A stretch of 64,000 nt of DNA from Sipunculus nudus (lineage: Eukaryota > Annelida > Sipuncula > Golfingiida > Sipunculidae). The stretch covers positions 4,439,676 to 4,503,675 of the forward strand of contig CM049311.1 in assembly GCA_026874595.1 (NCBI GenBank). The letters run 5' to 3'. Positions 48,149 through 60,559 of the stretch are shown piece after piece. The notes below the pieces were generated by a model, which had not been told where the DNA came from, made no database searches, and saw only the letters and a list, made by a program, of their open reading frames with translations. Each line of letters begins with the position of its first letter. Position 1 is the first letter of the stretch. The translations under genes and the position numbers were made by a program.

Positions 48149-51100
48149 ATGTTTGTTCTCATAATATGTGGATGTGTACCTCGAGTTCTCCGATATGTTC
48201 GCTATACTGAGAAAATAGATCCAGAAAACTGCTATCGTGAAAGACTTCTCCTGTTCACACCATGGAGAGATGAAAGTAAAGACCTTTAAGTTGGTTCACA
48301 AACATATTCTGAACAATATAACATTAAGAAAGTACAAGTCGAATTCAAGAGAAAGCAGTATGAACATAATGCAGATGCTTTGGAAGAAGCACAGGACCAA
48401 GCTGAACATGACCATGAAACTGAATATGCACATATAGCTCCTACAACTGAACATGCTGAGATTGAAGATGCAAATAAGCCACCAGTTCCATGTGAAGCTT
48501 TGGCTTTTTTTCAACCCTGAAAGATCAGATCTTCTAAAGAATTATGATTTAACAACTGATCTTGGACTGCCACGTAGAACCAGAGTACAAGAACCACTCA
48601 TATTGCCTGGTAGGATAGCTGACACAGAGTACAAGCTGTTGATACAGAGCCTAAATGAGAAACAACTCATCATTTTTAAACACATTATCAAACATGTGAA
48701 ATGTTCATCTACTCCGTTAAATCTGTTTTTGACAGGTGGGGCAGGTGTTGGTAAATCAGTTCTGCTCCGTGCACTCTACCAATCATTGCGTCGTCACTTG
48801 TGTGGGACTGAAGGTGAAAATCCTTTGGACTGCAAGATACTGATTACTGCTCCTACAGGGAAAGCTGCTTATAATGTACAAGGATCCACATTACATAATG
48901 CTTTTCGAATAGATCCAAACAAAGGATTTTCTTACAGAAAATTATCATCAGATATCCTAAACACACTGCGGACACAATATAGACATCTTGAATTATTGAT
49001 GATTGATGAAATAAGCATGGTAGGAAATCGTATGTTCAATTTTGTAAACCTGCGACTCCAAGAGATAAAAGGTAAAAAAAACCCATGCATTTGGTGACAT
49101 TCATGTAATTGTCATTGGAGACCTGTTCCAACTTCAACCAGTTATGGACAACTGGATTTTCAAAAACTTGTCCGAAAGTTATGGTCCTCTTGCACTCAAC
49201 CTGTGGGCAGACAATTTCTACATGTATGAGCTTACTGAGATCATGCGACAAAAAAAAAAAATGACAATGGCTACGCACAACTGCTTAATAGGTTACGTGA
49301 AGGACACCACACAAAAAAATGATATTGATCTGCTGAAATCTCGCCTTGTCACTGTGAATTCATCATATCCATCGGCAGTTACACATTTGTATACAAATAA
49401 CTCCAGTGTAGACAGCCATACGCTCCCCAGGCAGAGGAAATCTTGCGCTTCTAAAGAAGCAACTGATTTTCACGCTGCCAGCTTTGACCGTTTATGATAT
49501 ATGTAGACACCAGATGGCGGTTTGTTGTCCACTGAAATAAACGTGCGTATGATGTGACAAGCAGCCAATCAGATGCCAATAAACAAACACTCGACAGGCA
49601 TCCTGGCTCCGCCCATTGCCGCGCTTCAAGCGCCGTTTGATGAGTTTCCGGTCGAATTTAAATTGCTCCCTCTGCATTCTCGCATCAGCGACCGATCCGA
49701 TTATGACATTATGACTGTGTTAGCGTAGCCATGTATCTGTTGTCTACAGAACTGAAACCAGCCAGCGAGGTGTGCACGAAGCCTTTGTTGTTACGTTTCG
49801 ATTGAATTACAGCTCACCGGCCGAGCATCCTATGTGCCCAAGGCCCTAAGCAAAACACGTCAGGGGCAATTCTCTCTGAGCCTGTGGCCTGTTTAGACGG
49901 TTACGCTGGGGGATGAGCTGTCACTCAAAAGAAATGAATATGATTGGCTCCGTGTATTCCTCGCTTGGCTTTGTCTTCCAGCACAAAGTTTCATCTGATT
50001 GGACAAAAATACAGTGCTCCCCTCTGGTGTTGCAAAGCAGGATACGAGGTCATAACAAACAGCGCCTTACGATATAGGAAGTAGCCCTATAGGTAAAGCG
50101 CTGTGTAAAGAGCGAAAGACAGCCATAACATGCAAATTTTCCAGTGTACAAATACAACCAAAGTAATAATTACAGCCGCGGATACAGTAATAACAGATGT
50201 CACAGAAAATGTAAAGAAAGATATTCTTTTGAGAATACCTGATAACCCATCAAAAACTGCTGGTCTGCTAAAAGCACTTCAGATAGCTGTTGGTTTAACA
50301 TATGATATCACCTGCAATGTTGCAGTTCATGATGGAATCACAAATGGTTGTTCCTGTGTTTTAAAATATATACAGTACATTCACAGCAAAACTGTTCCCA
50401 GCATTCTTTGGGTCGAGTTTGAAAATGTTGACATTGGGTCAGACACTAGGAGAAATTACGCTGCGTTTTACAATCCAGCCATACCAAAATCATGGACACC
50501 ACTGTTTGTGATAAAACGCACCTTCCATACAGGAAGGCGACATATACTGGTAACTCGTTCACAATTCCTATTGAAGATAGGTGCCGCTAAAACAATATGG
50601 AAAGCACAAGGCAGTTCACTTGATCAAGTGGTTGTTGACATGACAAGCACCAGAAAACTGATGCATGGACATTATGTTGCATTCAGCAAGGCGAGAAAAA
50701 TGGATGGTTTATACGTATTAAATTTAAATGAAAGCAAAATGAGAACTGATCCAACACAGATGACAAATGAGATGGCAAGGCTACGTCACGAGGCCAAACT
50801 TACTCTAAATTTCATGTCACCAATAACAATACCAAATGATGTACTCAAAATAATATTCCATAATACACGATCTCTCCATTCGCATTTCAAAGATATTACA
50901 TCTGATTGCCATATCCTCAATACTCACATTATTGCTTTAGCTGAAACACGCCTATGCTCATCTGATACTGATGATTCATATTTTATCCAACATTTCAGAC
51001 TGATCAGAAATGACCATCTCAACACGGGTACGACACATGCAACCAAACGATCACCCTATGGATTAGCATTTTATGTGCATGAACATCTATACCCATTTGT

Positions 51101-51522
51101 TGAAATGCATCACAGGTCAAGTGGTAAGATTGATGCATCGGTGTTATTAATAAATCAACCAACATCTACCTTGCAACTGATTAGTATATACGATCACCAC
51201 AATCTAAACAGACAGACCTTCTTTCAAAACTTGAAGAGCATTTAACATTTGTGGACACACAAAAACCATTGTTAGTTATGGGAGATTTGAACATTGATGT
51301 CAGTAATAAAAAAATACTTGTGTATTGGATGATCTCTCACATCTTCTTTAGTGACAGCAGCTTATGACGGAAAACACAAATGATCATGGCAGTATTATTG
51401 ATCTTGTGTTTTCAAACTTCCCTAATACATCAACTTCTGCAATAGAGAGTTCCTGGTCTGATCACAAAATCCTGTTTCCTGTTGTTCCTAAAAATGTTTT
51501 CCAGTTTCACTCAGTTAATTGA
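48149..51522 (+). pseudogene. Helentron (Helitron2-type) helicase-endonuclease, decayed
   Basis: The open segments give, in order, the Helitron block VPRVLRYVRYTEKIDPENC and RERLLLFTPWRDE, and a PIF1-type helicase with Walker A GGAGVGKS (about 48736-48759) and Walker B MIDEIS. These are followed by GDLFQLQPV, the late helicase motif WKAQGSSLDQV (about 50602) and an AP-endonuclease-like domain with HNTRSLHSHF, LAETRL, MGDLNID and WSDHK. Helicase plus C-terminal endonuclease is the Helentron signature. The Rep domain is missing, so the copy is 5'-truncated. Stops at 48287-48289 and near 51342, several frameshifts, and a 697-bp insertion at 49421-50117 make it nonfunctional. Confidence 0.87.
49421..50117. 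mobile_element. 697-bp insertion inside the Helentron, with target duplication
   Basis: GACAGCCATA occurs immediately before (49411-49420) and at the end (50118-50127). The preceding A is also shared, so the duplication is 10-11 bp. Removing one copy plus the insert makes the helicase frame continuous (VDSH then NMQIFQ). The insert is GC-richer than its surroundings and has three CCAAT-type boxes (near 49566, 49944 and 49997) but no clear terminal inverted repeats. It ends TAAAGCGCTGTGTAAAGAG, which resembles some LINE-type SINE tails. The class is unresolved. Confidence 0.85.
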
Positions 51523-53140
51523 TATAAGGCCTTCACTTAAATAGTAATCTAACAGTTCACATATAATGTTATAGTTATGCAATTATTGTTATGCTTGCCC
51601 TTTGATACCATAGCAGGACAGGTGTTGGGGAAGGCTTTAAACACAGGTCATGCTTGTCAGCTGAGCGTCATGACCCATTGGTCACTTGTTCCTAACAGGT
51701 ATTATCTGCAGTTCATCAGTATGTACGCAAAGTAAACCAGAAATCATATATACCACAGAAATAGATAATGGATAAATAGATATCTTTAACTCAATTCTTT
51801 GTAAAGCTTCTTATTTATTTTCCTTGTTATGTGTACATGAGTTTATGAACTACTTTGCCAAGGATATTACAGTTTTATACACAGGTTCAACACCGTGTAT
51901 CCCTACGTAGATATCCCTCTAAAACAACTGTAATTCAATATCATATTCATTATATACTAACTTTTTGAGACCAAATATTTTCACTTCTGGGTATTCCCAG
52001 TTAATATCAAAACTTTGAAGAAATATAAATATCAAAGCCGGTCACACGTGTCACTAACCCCCTTAAGCTGACTATATACGTTATATGCAAAGGTATATAG
52101 AAGAACAGAAATTCGTCATATTTTTTGTGAAAGGTGCCTCAAAATGTCCTCTTTACATCGCATATTTATTTTTTTTCTTATAAAGGGGGGGGGGGGGGGC
52201 ATTCCCATACCCTATCCGTGTACCTGTAATTAACCTGTATTTAATAAAAAAAAACTTGTTCTAGATTTTATTCACATAGGTGAAATAACAAAACAAATAT
52301 TTTATATATATATCATAATCGTCATAGTTTTATAAATTAATCCGACAAACACATTATAGCACAACGGACTTACTCTGCAATAGTGGAGAAATGATTATTT
52401 GTCATGTCTAATGCAGTCGGAGGTATAATGCTAAAGAAACCGTGGCCGTGCTAATAGGTTACAAAACTTGTTTGGATCGGCGAAGCCTTTCCGAGTGGCC
52501 CCGGAAATCGTGGGCTCAGCCAGGAAGCCAAAAAGGAAGACCAAAAAAATCAACGGGAAGTAGGAGTTAGAAAAAGCACACAGAAAACGTGGATGTTGTA
52601 GTGAAAGGATGTACTGCACAGGGGCTTCTGAAGGCCAATTAAGTTTCCAAGAGAACGAGGCTACTTCCGGTGGCACGTAACAGTGTCACATACACTCGTA
52701 GTTGTTGATAATTATTTACAATTCTCATGGTGAAATCAAGCACAAACTTTTTTCTGTTTGTATGTAAACTCGTTTGTCTCATCTATTTCCCTGTTGATTA
52801 CTAAAATCTACATTTTGTGTATATAAGGTATACACCAGGGAGGATTATAATTAAGTGAATAATGCTGTGTCTTCCTCTCTTCTCATCTGAGCTGACAGGA
52901 AGTAGGAGGATCGGAAGATCACTCCGGTTGCGCGCGCCCACCACCTCACCACAAACTGTCTCGTCAACTTCCTTCAGCAGAAGTGTGGGAGTGAAGCCAA
53001 TAAGCCGGGAGAATTATTCATTTTAACTGTCTTCCCGGGTTTCACGATCGATTTTTGACAACATTTCGATATATAAAGAGAAAATGTTCTCTATGAGCGA
53101 CCATAAACCCAAATGATCAACATACACATACCACCGACAG
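51523..53140. other. No supported gene
   Basis: The region may include the Helentron 3' end, whose terminus was not recognised. A G-run of about 17 lies at 52183-52199. The segment 52440-52700 is GC-richer with only a short minus-strand frame. Confidence 0.45.
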
Positions 53141-53145
53141 GATGG

Positions 53146-53147
<2 letters not shown>

Positions 53148-53235
<88 letters not shown>

Positions 53236-53386
53236 GCCGTGGCTGCATCCTATTACTTTTGAGGTTTTTTTTTCAATGTTGTTTTGGAACTAATGTATTT
53301 GTAATATCTTTCTTATATATTGCCACAAGAAGGATTTTATTTTTTTTTTATTTATACCGATCATTTCCTTATTCCGGTAACATACA

Positions 53387-53452
<66 letters not shown>
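53148..53452. repeat. Two long (TA)n microsatellites
   Basis: TA runs occupy about 53152-53233 and 53391-53451. The I/Y-rich frames across them on both strands are artefacts. Confidence 0.95.
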
Positions 53453-53454
<2 letters not shown>

Positions 53455-53459
53455 CTGGT

Positions 53460-55190
53460 GTCGGGACAATACGTCGTCACCGTAAATATCCTTCCTACGC
53501 TTCTCACTACTTAAAATATTCAAATTTTTAGACAGATAGTCACCAATGACACAAGAATCATTTTCACTGATATATAATCATCAACTCTTATACGCCAGTT
53601 GTACATATGATTCAAAGTGTTGCTCAAAAGATGACGGCTTTGCAGAGTTTCCAGCTTTGAGTGAGGTAGAATTATTAGCCTTGTCTCGGGTCGTTATTTC
53701 AACATATGCCCGGGACTTATTAGGCAGTTAAGGCCACAAATCAAAGGTTAACAAACACGTAAATTGACATCCGTTTGGCGACTGACGCCAGCTTTTTATT
53801 TGAAATCTCATGGCCCCGACATGAACAAATCATCGATAGTATGACATATATACGCATCACGGCTACGAGTCACACTGGCCAATCACACAGGGACGTAGGA
53901 TAACACATTCGTCGGTCCATTTTACTTTCATTCGCGAAGGGCATGAACACAACTGAGGTGAAATGTCAGAACTCAGTTTAGTTTAGTTTCTACGATTACT
54001 TTAAGATCACAACAGTAATGAGTAATTTGAAGATTGTTGACGGGCCCATGGGAAATAGGCCAGGCAATTAAGACGGATTTTTAAATCTATCAACAGGTCC
54101 AGCCACTGTCAGTCAATGTCAGAATATTATTCTCCGACAAATACTGACGTTAATGGACAAATAAATAATAGTACCCCCACTTCAAAGTAAATGATAAAAA
54201 CCAAAAAAAGATTGCAATAACGAATGTTTGTGTCCCGCCGGGCCCAACCGCCTCTGCGGCGGACATAAAAGACAACTCCCGTGACCGTACGCTAAAACGC
54301 TTAAGGGCGAGTTTCACTGTAATAACTTGTAGCTTGCCAAATCTTGCATATAACTCCTAATTATATCTGCTGTCTTAATCTAATAAATAACAAGTCTAAA
54401 TGCAGTTGTTCAACAGCCAAATATAGCAACAGCCAAATCTGCTTACAATTAAATCGGATTTTCACTGACCAAATACCCCCCCCCCCCCCCCACACACACA
54501 CACATTCACGCACACACGTCACTGCTCTGTTACTGAGTTCAGAGTCGCGAGCACTATATATAAGAGGATTTCACGCTTGTCCGCTTGGTGCGTATTTATC
54601 AACAACTTATAAGACTCCTGATATATGGAAGGTCTAGACCTCCGTTGAGGGGTAACCCTTAGCAACAGCCAAACAAACCCAAGTGGCGTAGGGACGTCAC
54701 ATAGTTCGTGACAATAGCGCGTGTACCGGTCTTTGTGCTGTATCGTACTGTTACACATAAGATAGGAGCTTATGAGCGGCCCGCTCTTGTAAACAAATTC
54801 ATACACAAGGTAAAACGACGTGTACCCCGCTGACCCCACCACAAACAAGTACGTAACGCTCTGCACGAGACGCGGGTGCAGGCTTAGTATCATATATAGC
54901 AACATGTTATATCCAGTATGCCATGCTCTCGGCAAAGACTGAATTTACAGGCATGTCCCTGTTTGTAAGGCAGCGAGACTGTGAAGCGATTTACCTGTAA
55001 ATGAACTGTGATCGACGACACAATAAGTCGACGTGTTCCGGTAGCGACGCTGCACAGGGGTGATACACCTGTACCTGATTTGTGATCAGCTGTGGACAAA
55101 GTTGCGTAGCTTTTCGTAACAATAGCTAATTTACGTGGTCAGTCCTGTATGTTGTTCAGGCTCGCCGGATGTCAACTTGTCGTGATTACT
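53460..55190. other. Upstream region of the propeller gene
   Basis: No known gene was recognised. A C-run with a CA repeat lies at about 54477-54503. A minus-strand 138-residue open frame at 54519-54935 has no recognisable domain. The sequence is less AT-rich toward 55.1 kb, as expected of a promoter and 5' UTR. A possible splice acceptor (GTTGTTCAG, 55151-55159) lies 42 bases before the start codon. Confidence 0.4.
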
Positions 55191-55201
55191 AATTAGCTAA
55201 A

Positions 55202-56842
55202 ATGAGCAATCAGGCTACCGTCACGACCGGTGTCGGCGGGGAGTCAGGCTTGACACCAGTTGAGGACTCGGGCTTGTTCGGGCCAAAAGCCAAGTCAGGT
55301 CCAGAAACCTCCAAGCCGGCACACAAACCTATTAAAAGTCACAAGAATAAATCCTCAGTAGCAGAAAAGCCAAGTAACCGTAACAAGAAGCAACGTAAGG
55401 GCTCTAAAAGCGCTTCCAAAGAGAAATCGGCGAAATCATCTGAAAAGGAGGAAGTAAAAGAAGCTAAATCGTCTGAAAAAGAGGAAGAAAACCAAGACAA
55501 TTATGCTGATATTGAACAGTTGATATCCCAAACTAGTTACCACCAGAGCGGGATTGGTACGTCGGAATCTGATCGATCTCGGAAACCAGACTCGCCTCGA
55601 TCATCAGAAAGTATAGTTCAGACTGAAAATGAGCCGACAGGTCTAAATGATAAAAACGCACCGGGATTCACCGAATCAGGTCACACTGAAACACCGAAAA
55701 CACAAGGCGAAACAGGCACAGAGGCCGAGAACTCACAACAAAAGCAAAACCAAGAAATAGGTGTAGAGACGGAGACATCTGAAAGAGAACAAAATCATCA
55801 AAGAGGAGATACCTGTGACAATAACGCGAAAATTTTGGTAGTGAAGCCAGCCCAGCCACTGGAAGAAAACATGGACGCCAGAGTTGACGATCAAGGTGAG
55901 GTTATACTGGAAGATGTTGAAGAGGAACTGGGTCTTGGAGCGCGTCGGGTTGACATGTTTCACGTGAAGGGATTAAAAGATCCAGCCAGAGCTCGGATGC
56001 TACAGGACGGGTCAGTAGCAGTAGTTGACCAAGAAGCTGGGAGGGTACACGTTTATGGACAAGATGGCGGAGAGCTGCGTGATTTCAGGTACCTTCTTCA
56101 GTATGATTTTCAAGGTGGTGTCTCTGTCGGAAAAGATAACCAAATTCTGGTGGCTCTGCGAAACAGTAAATACAGCAGTATAAGTTTCTACAAACCCGAA
56201 GGTAAATTTAAATTTTCAGCATTTCTTGACAAGGACTCGCAGATACCAGCCATTTGTGTAAATACGTTTGGAGAAATCGTTGCCCTTGACAGTCACGATT
56301 CTAGTATAAACGTGATTAACAGAGAAAAGCGCGTGCATAAATCACTCCGACTTCCCCGGGAGTCAGGTGATCTCTATGATGTCATGCCAACCAGCGTCAC
56401 TACCAACAGTGAGAACGACTACATCATCCTTGACGAGGCAAACCGCTGTGTGCGGATTTATGATTATAAATGTCGGTTCCAGACACGAGTTTATCACCGG
56501 CAGGATCCGGCAGACAGCTTTGAGAAGCCCCAAATGGTTTCTGCAAACACCAGTGACTGTTTTTACATGCTCGATTTCGAGTCTTTGCACAGGGTGGATC
56601 TATTCAGTCCAGATGGCGATTACCTCGGCTGTCCTCTGATGATTAAAAAGGGAGTTATTGCTGATATAGAAGCCATTGGTGTTGACCAGCTGCAGGTTCT
56701 GGTCGCCAGGAACGATAATGTTTCCGTCAGACGATACAAAATCAACATCCCGCGAAAATACCGGAAGGCAAGGCAAAAAGACCGCCACGGGCACCAAAAC
56801 AAGTCTACAACTACCGCCAGCTGCTGCTGTACTATTTCATGA
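55202..56842 (+). CDS. NHL/TRIM-type beta-propeller protein with CaaX tail
   Basis: A single-exon reading frame of 546 residues. Residues 1 to about 230 are disordered and rich in K, S, E and Q, with the repeated SSEKEE motif. There is no RING, B-box or coiled coil, unlike full TRIM proteins. Residues about 245-525 form repeated beta-strand units (for example MLQDGSVAVVDQEAGRVHVY, ENDYIILDEANRCVRIYD and DCFYMLDFESLHRVDLF). This is the pattern of an NHL-like beta-propeller as found at the C-terminus of molluscan TRIM2/3-like proteins. The tail is basic (KYRKARQKDRHGHQNK) and ends SCCCTIS. Cys543-Thr-Ile-Ser is a good farnesyltransferase CaaX box, and Cys541 and Cys542 could be palmitoylated. 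The ATG is the first in the frame. AATAAA near 56918 lies about 75 bases after the stop. Ligand and pathway are unknown. A propeller attached to the inner membrane face is inferred. Confidence 0.78.
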   Translation: MSNQATVTTGVGGESGLTPVEDSGLFGPKAKSGPETSKPAHKPIKSHKNKSSVAEKPSNRNKKQRKGSKSASKEKSAKSSEKEEVKEAKSSEKEEENQDNYADIEQLISQTSYHQSGIGTSESDRSRKPDSPRSSESIVQTENEPTGLNDKNAPGFTESGHTETPKTQGETGTEAENSQQKQNQEIGVETETSEREQNHQRGDTCDNNAKILVVKPAQPLEENMDARVDDQGEVILEDVEEELGLGARRVDMFHVKGLKDPARARMLQDGSVAVVDQEAGRVHVYGQDGGELRDFRYLLQYDFQGGVSVGKDNQILVALRNSKYSSISFYKPEGKFKFSAFLDKDSQIPAICVNTFGEIVALDSHDSSINVINREKRVHKSLRLPRESGDLYDVMPTSVTTNSENDYIILDEANRCVRIYDYKCRFQTRVYHRQDPADSFEKPQMVSANTSDCFYMLDFESLHRVDLFSPDGDYLGCPLMIKKGVIADIEAIGVDQLQVLVARNDNVSVRRYKINIPRKYRKARQKDRHGHQNKSTTTASCCCTIS

Positions 56843-56884
56843 CACCAGTGCCGCAGTGAATACTTTGTACATAAATTATTTGTA

Positions 56885-57350
56885 AATATACCGAATTTGA
56901 ATTATATATATATAAATAATAAATTTATATATAAATATATATATGATGACGCTGGTCGTCAACGTTGCAGGCAATTATGAATGTATCAGGTAGAGGAATT
57001 TAGCTTAAGTTATTTTAAGTCATGTAGTGCAGACAATTTTATCTGAAAAAAAGTATCCTAACAATGCCAATCATTCCGGAGTTTTGTTAACCAAATTAAA
57101 ATGTGGAAATATTCATAAGGGAAGAAATGTCATGATCATTATTCTAATTAGAGAGATATCAAGTGACTAATTGAAAGTCACGTTCATGAGCAGCTGATTG
57201 GTTACATTTATCTTTAATTAAACAATTGAATTCATTCTTCAGGTATATGGCGTAACCAATTATGGAATGCAGGTAATTCAATAAAAGGATGTACATACTT
57301 TTTTTAAAATGTCTTACATGTTTTTTATTATCATTTTAATCATGATCCGC

Positions 57351-57402
<52 letters not shown>

Positions 57403-57407
57403 TATAT

Positions 57408-57442
<35 letters not shown>

Positions 57443-58430
57443 CAAATGACAGTATACGTCAAGACCCTATAGCTTATAATATAAAATATGTGATTCCTAG
57501 AGAAAATCATTAAAATATACTAATATTGGGAAAAGCAAAGGAATCTAGTATAAACAGAAAATATAATGACACCGAAACTGACATGTGCATAAATTTGTGG
57601 ACAGCGCACATGATCTTATTTTAAATGTTATTATTGCATCAATTGTGTATGATATAACTATAGCGATAGTTCTGTATTCTTCAACTGCGTTATGAGAGAT
57701 AATTTGGAAAGACGTTTGTAAAAAAGCGCTATATTATAATCAGCACAGAATGCCCACTGTACAGGCTAGCTGTCATATGACGGGTGCAATAATTACATGC
57801 ATTTTAACAGACTCCACAAGAATATTTTGCGGGCAGCAGTTGTGGATGTGAGGCATATACGTAAGACGCACTTCTCTTTAGGACCAATGCCGTCAGCTAC
57901 ATTTAATCAATATCGGGAGGAATAACCACGTACATCCAGAATTTGTTTAAAATTATAGGGTGCTGTGCATGAATGTCAAAGTCATAATTACATGACTTAA
58001 CAGTCATAATAACATCATCACTGATATACCAAAAAAAGGCTCAGGATGCTACATTCCGGATTTTTTTTATATATTTAATTTGGGGAAATAGAAGTTATTC
58101 GTCCTGATCATTAAATGGTGCCCAAAGTGCTCATTCTTGATTTTACATCTGATGTTTTCAGTATTACCGGAAGGAACACCTTGTAAACCCCCCCCCCCCC
58201 CCGCCCTACAAAAAATATTATAAAATTTGCTGAGGCTTCCCTTTGATCGATCCCTGAGGCAAGTACTTGCCATACTTTGTCGTAAACACGGGACACATGG
58301 GAAGCCTAGCTAAGATGAGCTAAGGGAGCTGCCTTGTGTGGAACAAGTTATATAACATATGTGAGGGTTGTTGACCACTGTATTGGGTAAAATTGGCTTG
58401 ATGTAAAAAACACTTGACATGGTGTAGGGT
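56885..58430. repeat. 3' flank with AT and AG microsatellites
   Basis: A poly(A) signal occurs near 56918. A TA run (about 57353-57400) is followed by an AG run (about 57408-57441). A C-run lies at about 58188-58202. No gene was recognised. Confidence 0.7.
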
Positions 58431-60025
58431 AGCTACCCTTTTGATCAGTTCCTTTTAAATTTCAGATTTTAAAAGATTAAATGCTGTGAAAATAAAATCA
58501 ACAGTGCTTACAGGAGAAAAATTTGCCATGGTCAATTTTGGACAAAAATTAAGGTATTTATTTTACATTTATGCTAATAACTTTAAACAAATACAACATT
58601 CTGATCTAATTTCTGGCATACAATAAATCTTATATTTAAATATAGTTATATGCTTGAAAAGGTTCCCTGGCTTCAACAGTTATTGCATATGTAAAGCAAG
58701 TGATAGCTTACCTGATTTTTGACAAGTTACGTTATGTTGGGGTCAATAACTTCCACAAATTATGCAATATTGACCTAACTTCTGGCATTTACATAAGAAA
58801 TATATGGCGGAATAGTTATGGCAAATATAGCAAAACAACACCGATGGCTTTCATGATGGGTAGTCTTGAAGTGTAACAATACTTGATTTGATCCTCTACA
58901 ACTATAATATAAGCTACAATTTTTTAACAATTACTTTCAAATTTTAGATTTTATATAAGCTTAAAACCTTATTTTTCTATGATGTGAAAATAAAATCGCA
59001 CGTACTCACCGGAAAAAAATATGCCATAGTTGGACAAAATTTAAGGCCGGTAATGAATTTACATTTATGCTGGTCAAATGTTAACAAAATTTAAGGTAAT
59101 GATTTTACATTTATCATTAAAATTTGTTTATAAAATACATTCATAAAGCGCAACATATCTAAGCGTGCATGCTTAATCAAGGCGTAGTACATATACTAAA
59201 ACATTAAAATGAATAAAATAGATAAAACAAGCGTATAAATTTATTATAAGCATCTCGGAAAACATCAGAAACCAATATAAGTACGCTTCCTTAAATAAAT
59301 GAGTTTTATAAACGACTCCTATAAAATAAGTCAGTGTGTGCGAACAGCGTACATTTACCTAGAGATTGTTTCACATTTCTTTGGCAACATTTGCAAAAGC
59401 CGTGCAACCAAACGTGAATAAATTTACTGCTGGTTTAACGAGTAAAAACTGATTGGAAGATCTGAGAGCGCGAGGTGGTTATTATGATGAAAACAGGTCG
59501 TTGATATATTTTGGCGCTAGACCATGCAATGCCCGGAACGTATAATAAGACAACTTTTGTGTGCGATACGCTGACGTATTGGTAGCCAGTGTTGGTCAAG
59601 AAAAAGTTGAGTTATTTAGTGAAACATCTTTGCACCATATATAGCACGAGCTGCGCAATTTTGAACAGACTGTAATTTGGCTAGCAAGAAAGATGGCAGT
59701 CCAACCAGTAAAGAGTTGCACATGTCAAATTTAGGCTAATAACTTTAAAAATGTTAAAACAATTTTTTAATTTCTGGTATAAAATTGAAACCAAATCAAA
59801 AATAGCTTACAAATTAATCAGTTAAGTGAGTAAATATATTTCCTGGATTTTGAAAGTGCTTTATGTTTGGGCCAATAACGTCGAAGGTTTACACAAAACT
59901 GGCCAAATTTCTGGCATGTACATAGGAAATATAAGCAGGATTGATGATATCAAATATGAATAGATCTACACCAGTGGTTTTCATGGTGGGAAGTTTTGAA
60001 TTGTAACAATAGGGTTTTCTGGAAT
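58430..60025. repeat. Diverged direct duplication interrupted by a retroposon
   Basis: Unit 1 (about 58440-58885) and unit 2 (about 58925-59114 plus 59734-60025) share, in order, TGTGAAAATAAAATC, GGACAAAATTTAAGG, TTTACATTTATGCT, AATTTCTGGCAT, GGTTTTCATGGTGGG and GTAACAATA. Unit 2 is split by 59115-59733. A smaller tandem copy of ACAAAATTTAAGG sits at 59034 and 59092. Confidence 0.65.
59115..59733 (+). mobile_element. LINE-derived retroposon fragment
   Basis: The segment contains AAAGCGCAACATATCTAAG, GCAAAAGCCGTGC, TTGGCGCTAGACCATGCAA and GCGCAATTTTGAACAGACTG in the order seen in a widespread invertebrate LINE-derived dispersed repeat, the same broad type as 8060-8312. It interrupts the duplicated unit around it, so it arrived after that duplication. 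The family name was not verified. Confidence 0.45.
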
Positions 60026-60480
60026 ACGGTTGTTTTCCTTAATTTCTAAAATAAACAAACTCGCAGTGACCAGTTTAGGATTTGGAAGGACATAAACTAA
60101 GACCATATATACTATAATTGACACCTTATATTGACCGTAATATTCATTGTATATGGTAGTCAGGGCACAGCAGGTTTAAAGGTTAATATTATACTCCTTA
60201 ATACAATATTGCTTTATAAAATATACACAGATTATGAGAGTCAAGCCAACGCTCAGAAGTCCATGTATCGCGGAAGGGTATATTATCGCTTCAACCAACA
60301 GCACGCGTGCACCATGTGACCCCGTAAATGCATGCACACATAGACAACAATTATTATGTCGAGGCAAGGATATAAACAGAATAAATTACAAGGAAGTACT
60401 GATAACTGGAAAACTTTTGTTTTATTATCTGTAACATAACATGCACATGTTTTTCTACCCAGCTACGTTTAGGTAGAAAC

Positions 60481-60559
<79 letters not shown>

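Noticed and set aside
49492-49677. Small basic minus-strand frame within the Helentron insertion
   Set aside because: No start context or homology was seen, and the GC-richer insert makes chance frames likely.
53142-53531. 129-residue reading frame rich in I and Y
   Set aside because: It is the translation of two (TA)n microsatellites and the DNA between them.
54519-54935. 138-residue minus-strand open frame
   Set aside because: No recognisable domain or splice context. The sequence is only moderately GC-rich and lies in the presumed promoter region of the propeller gene. Expression data would be needed to revive it.
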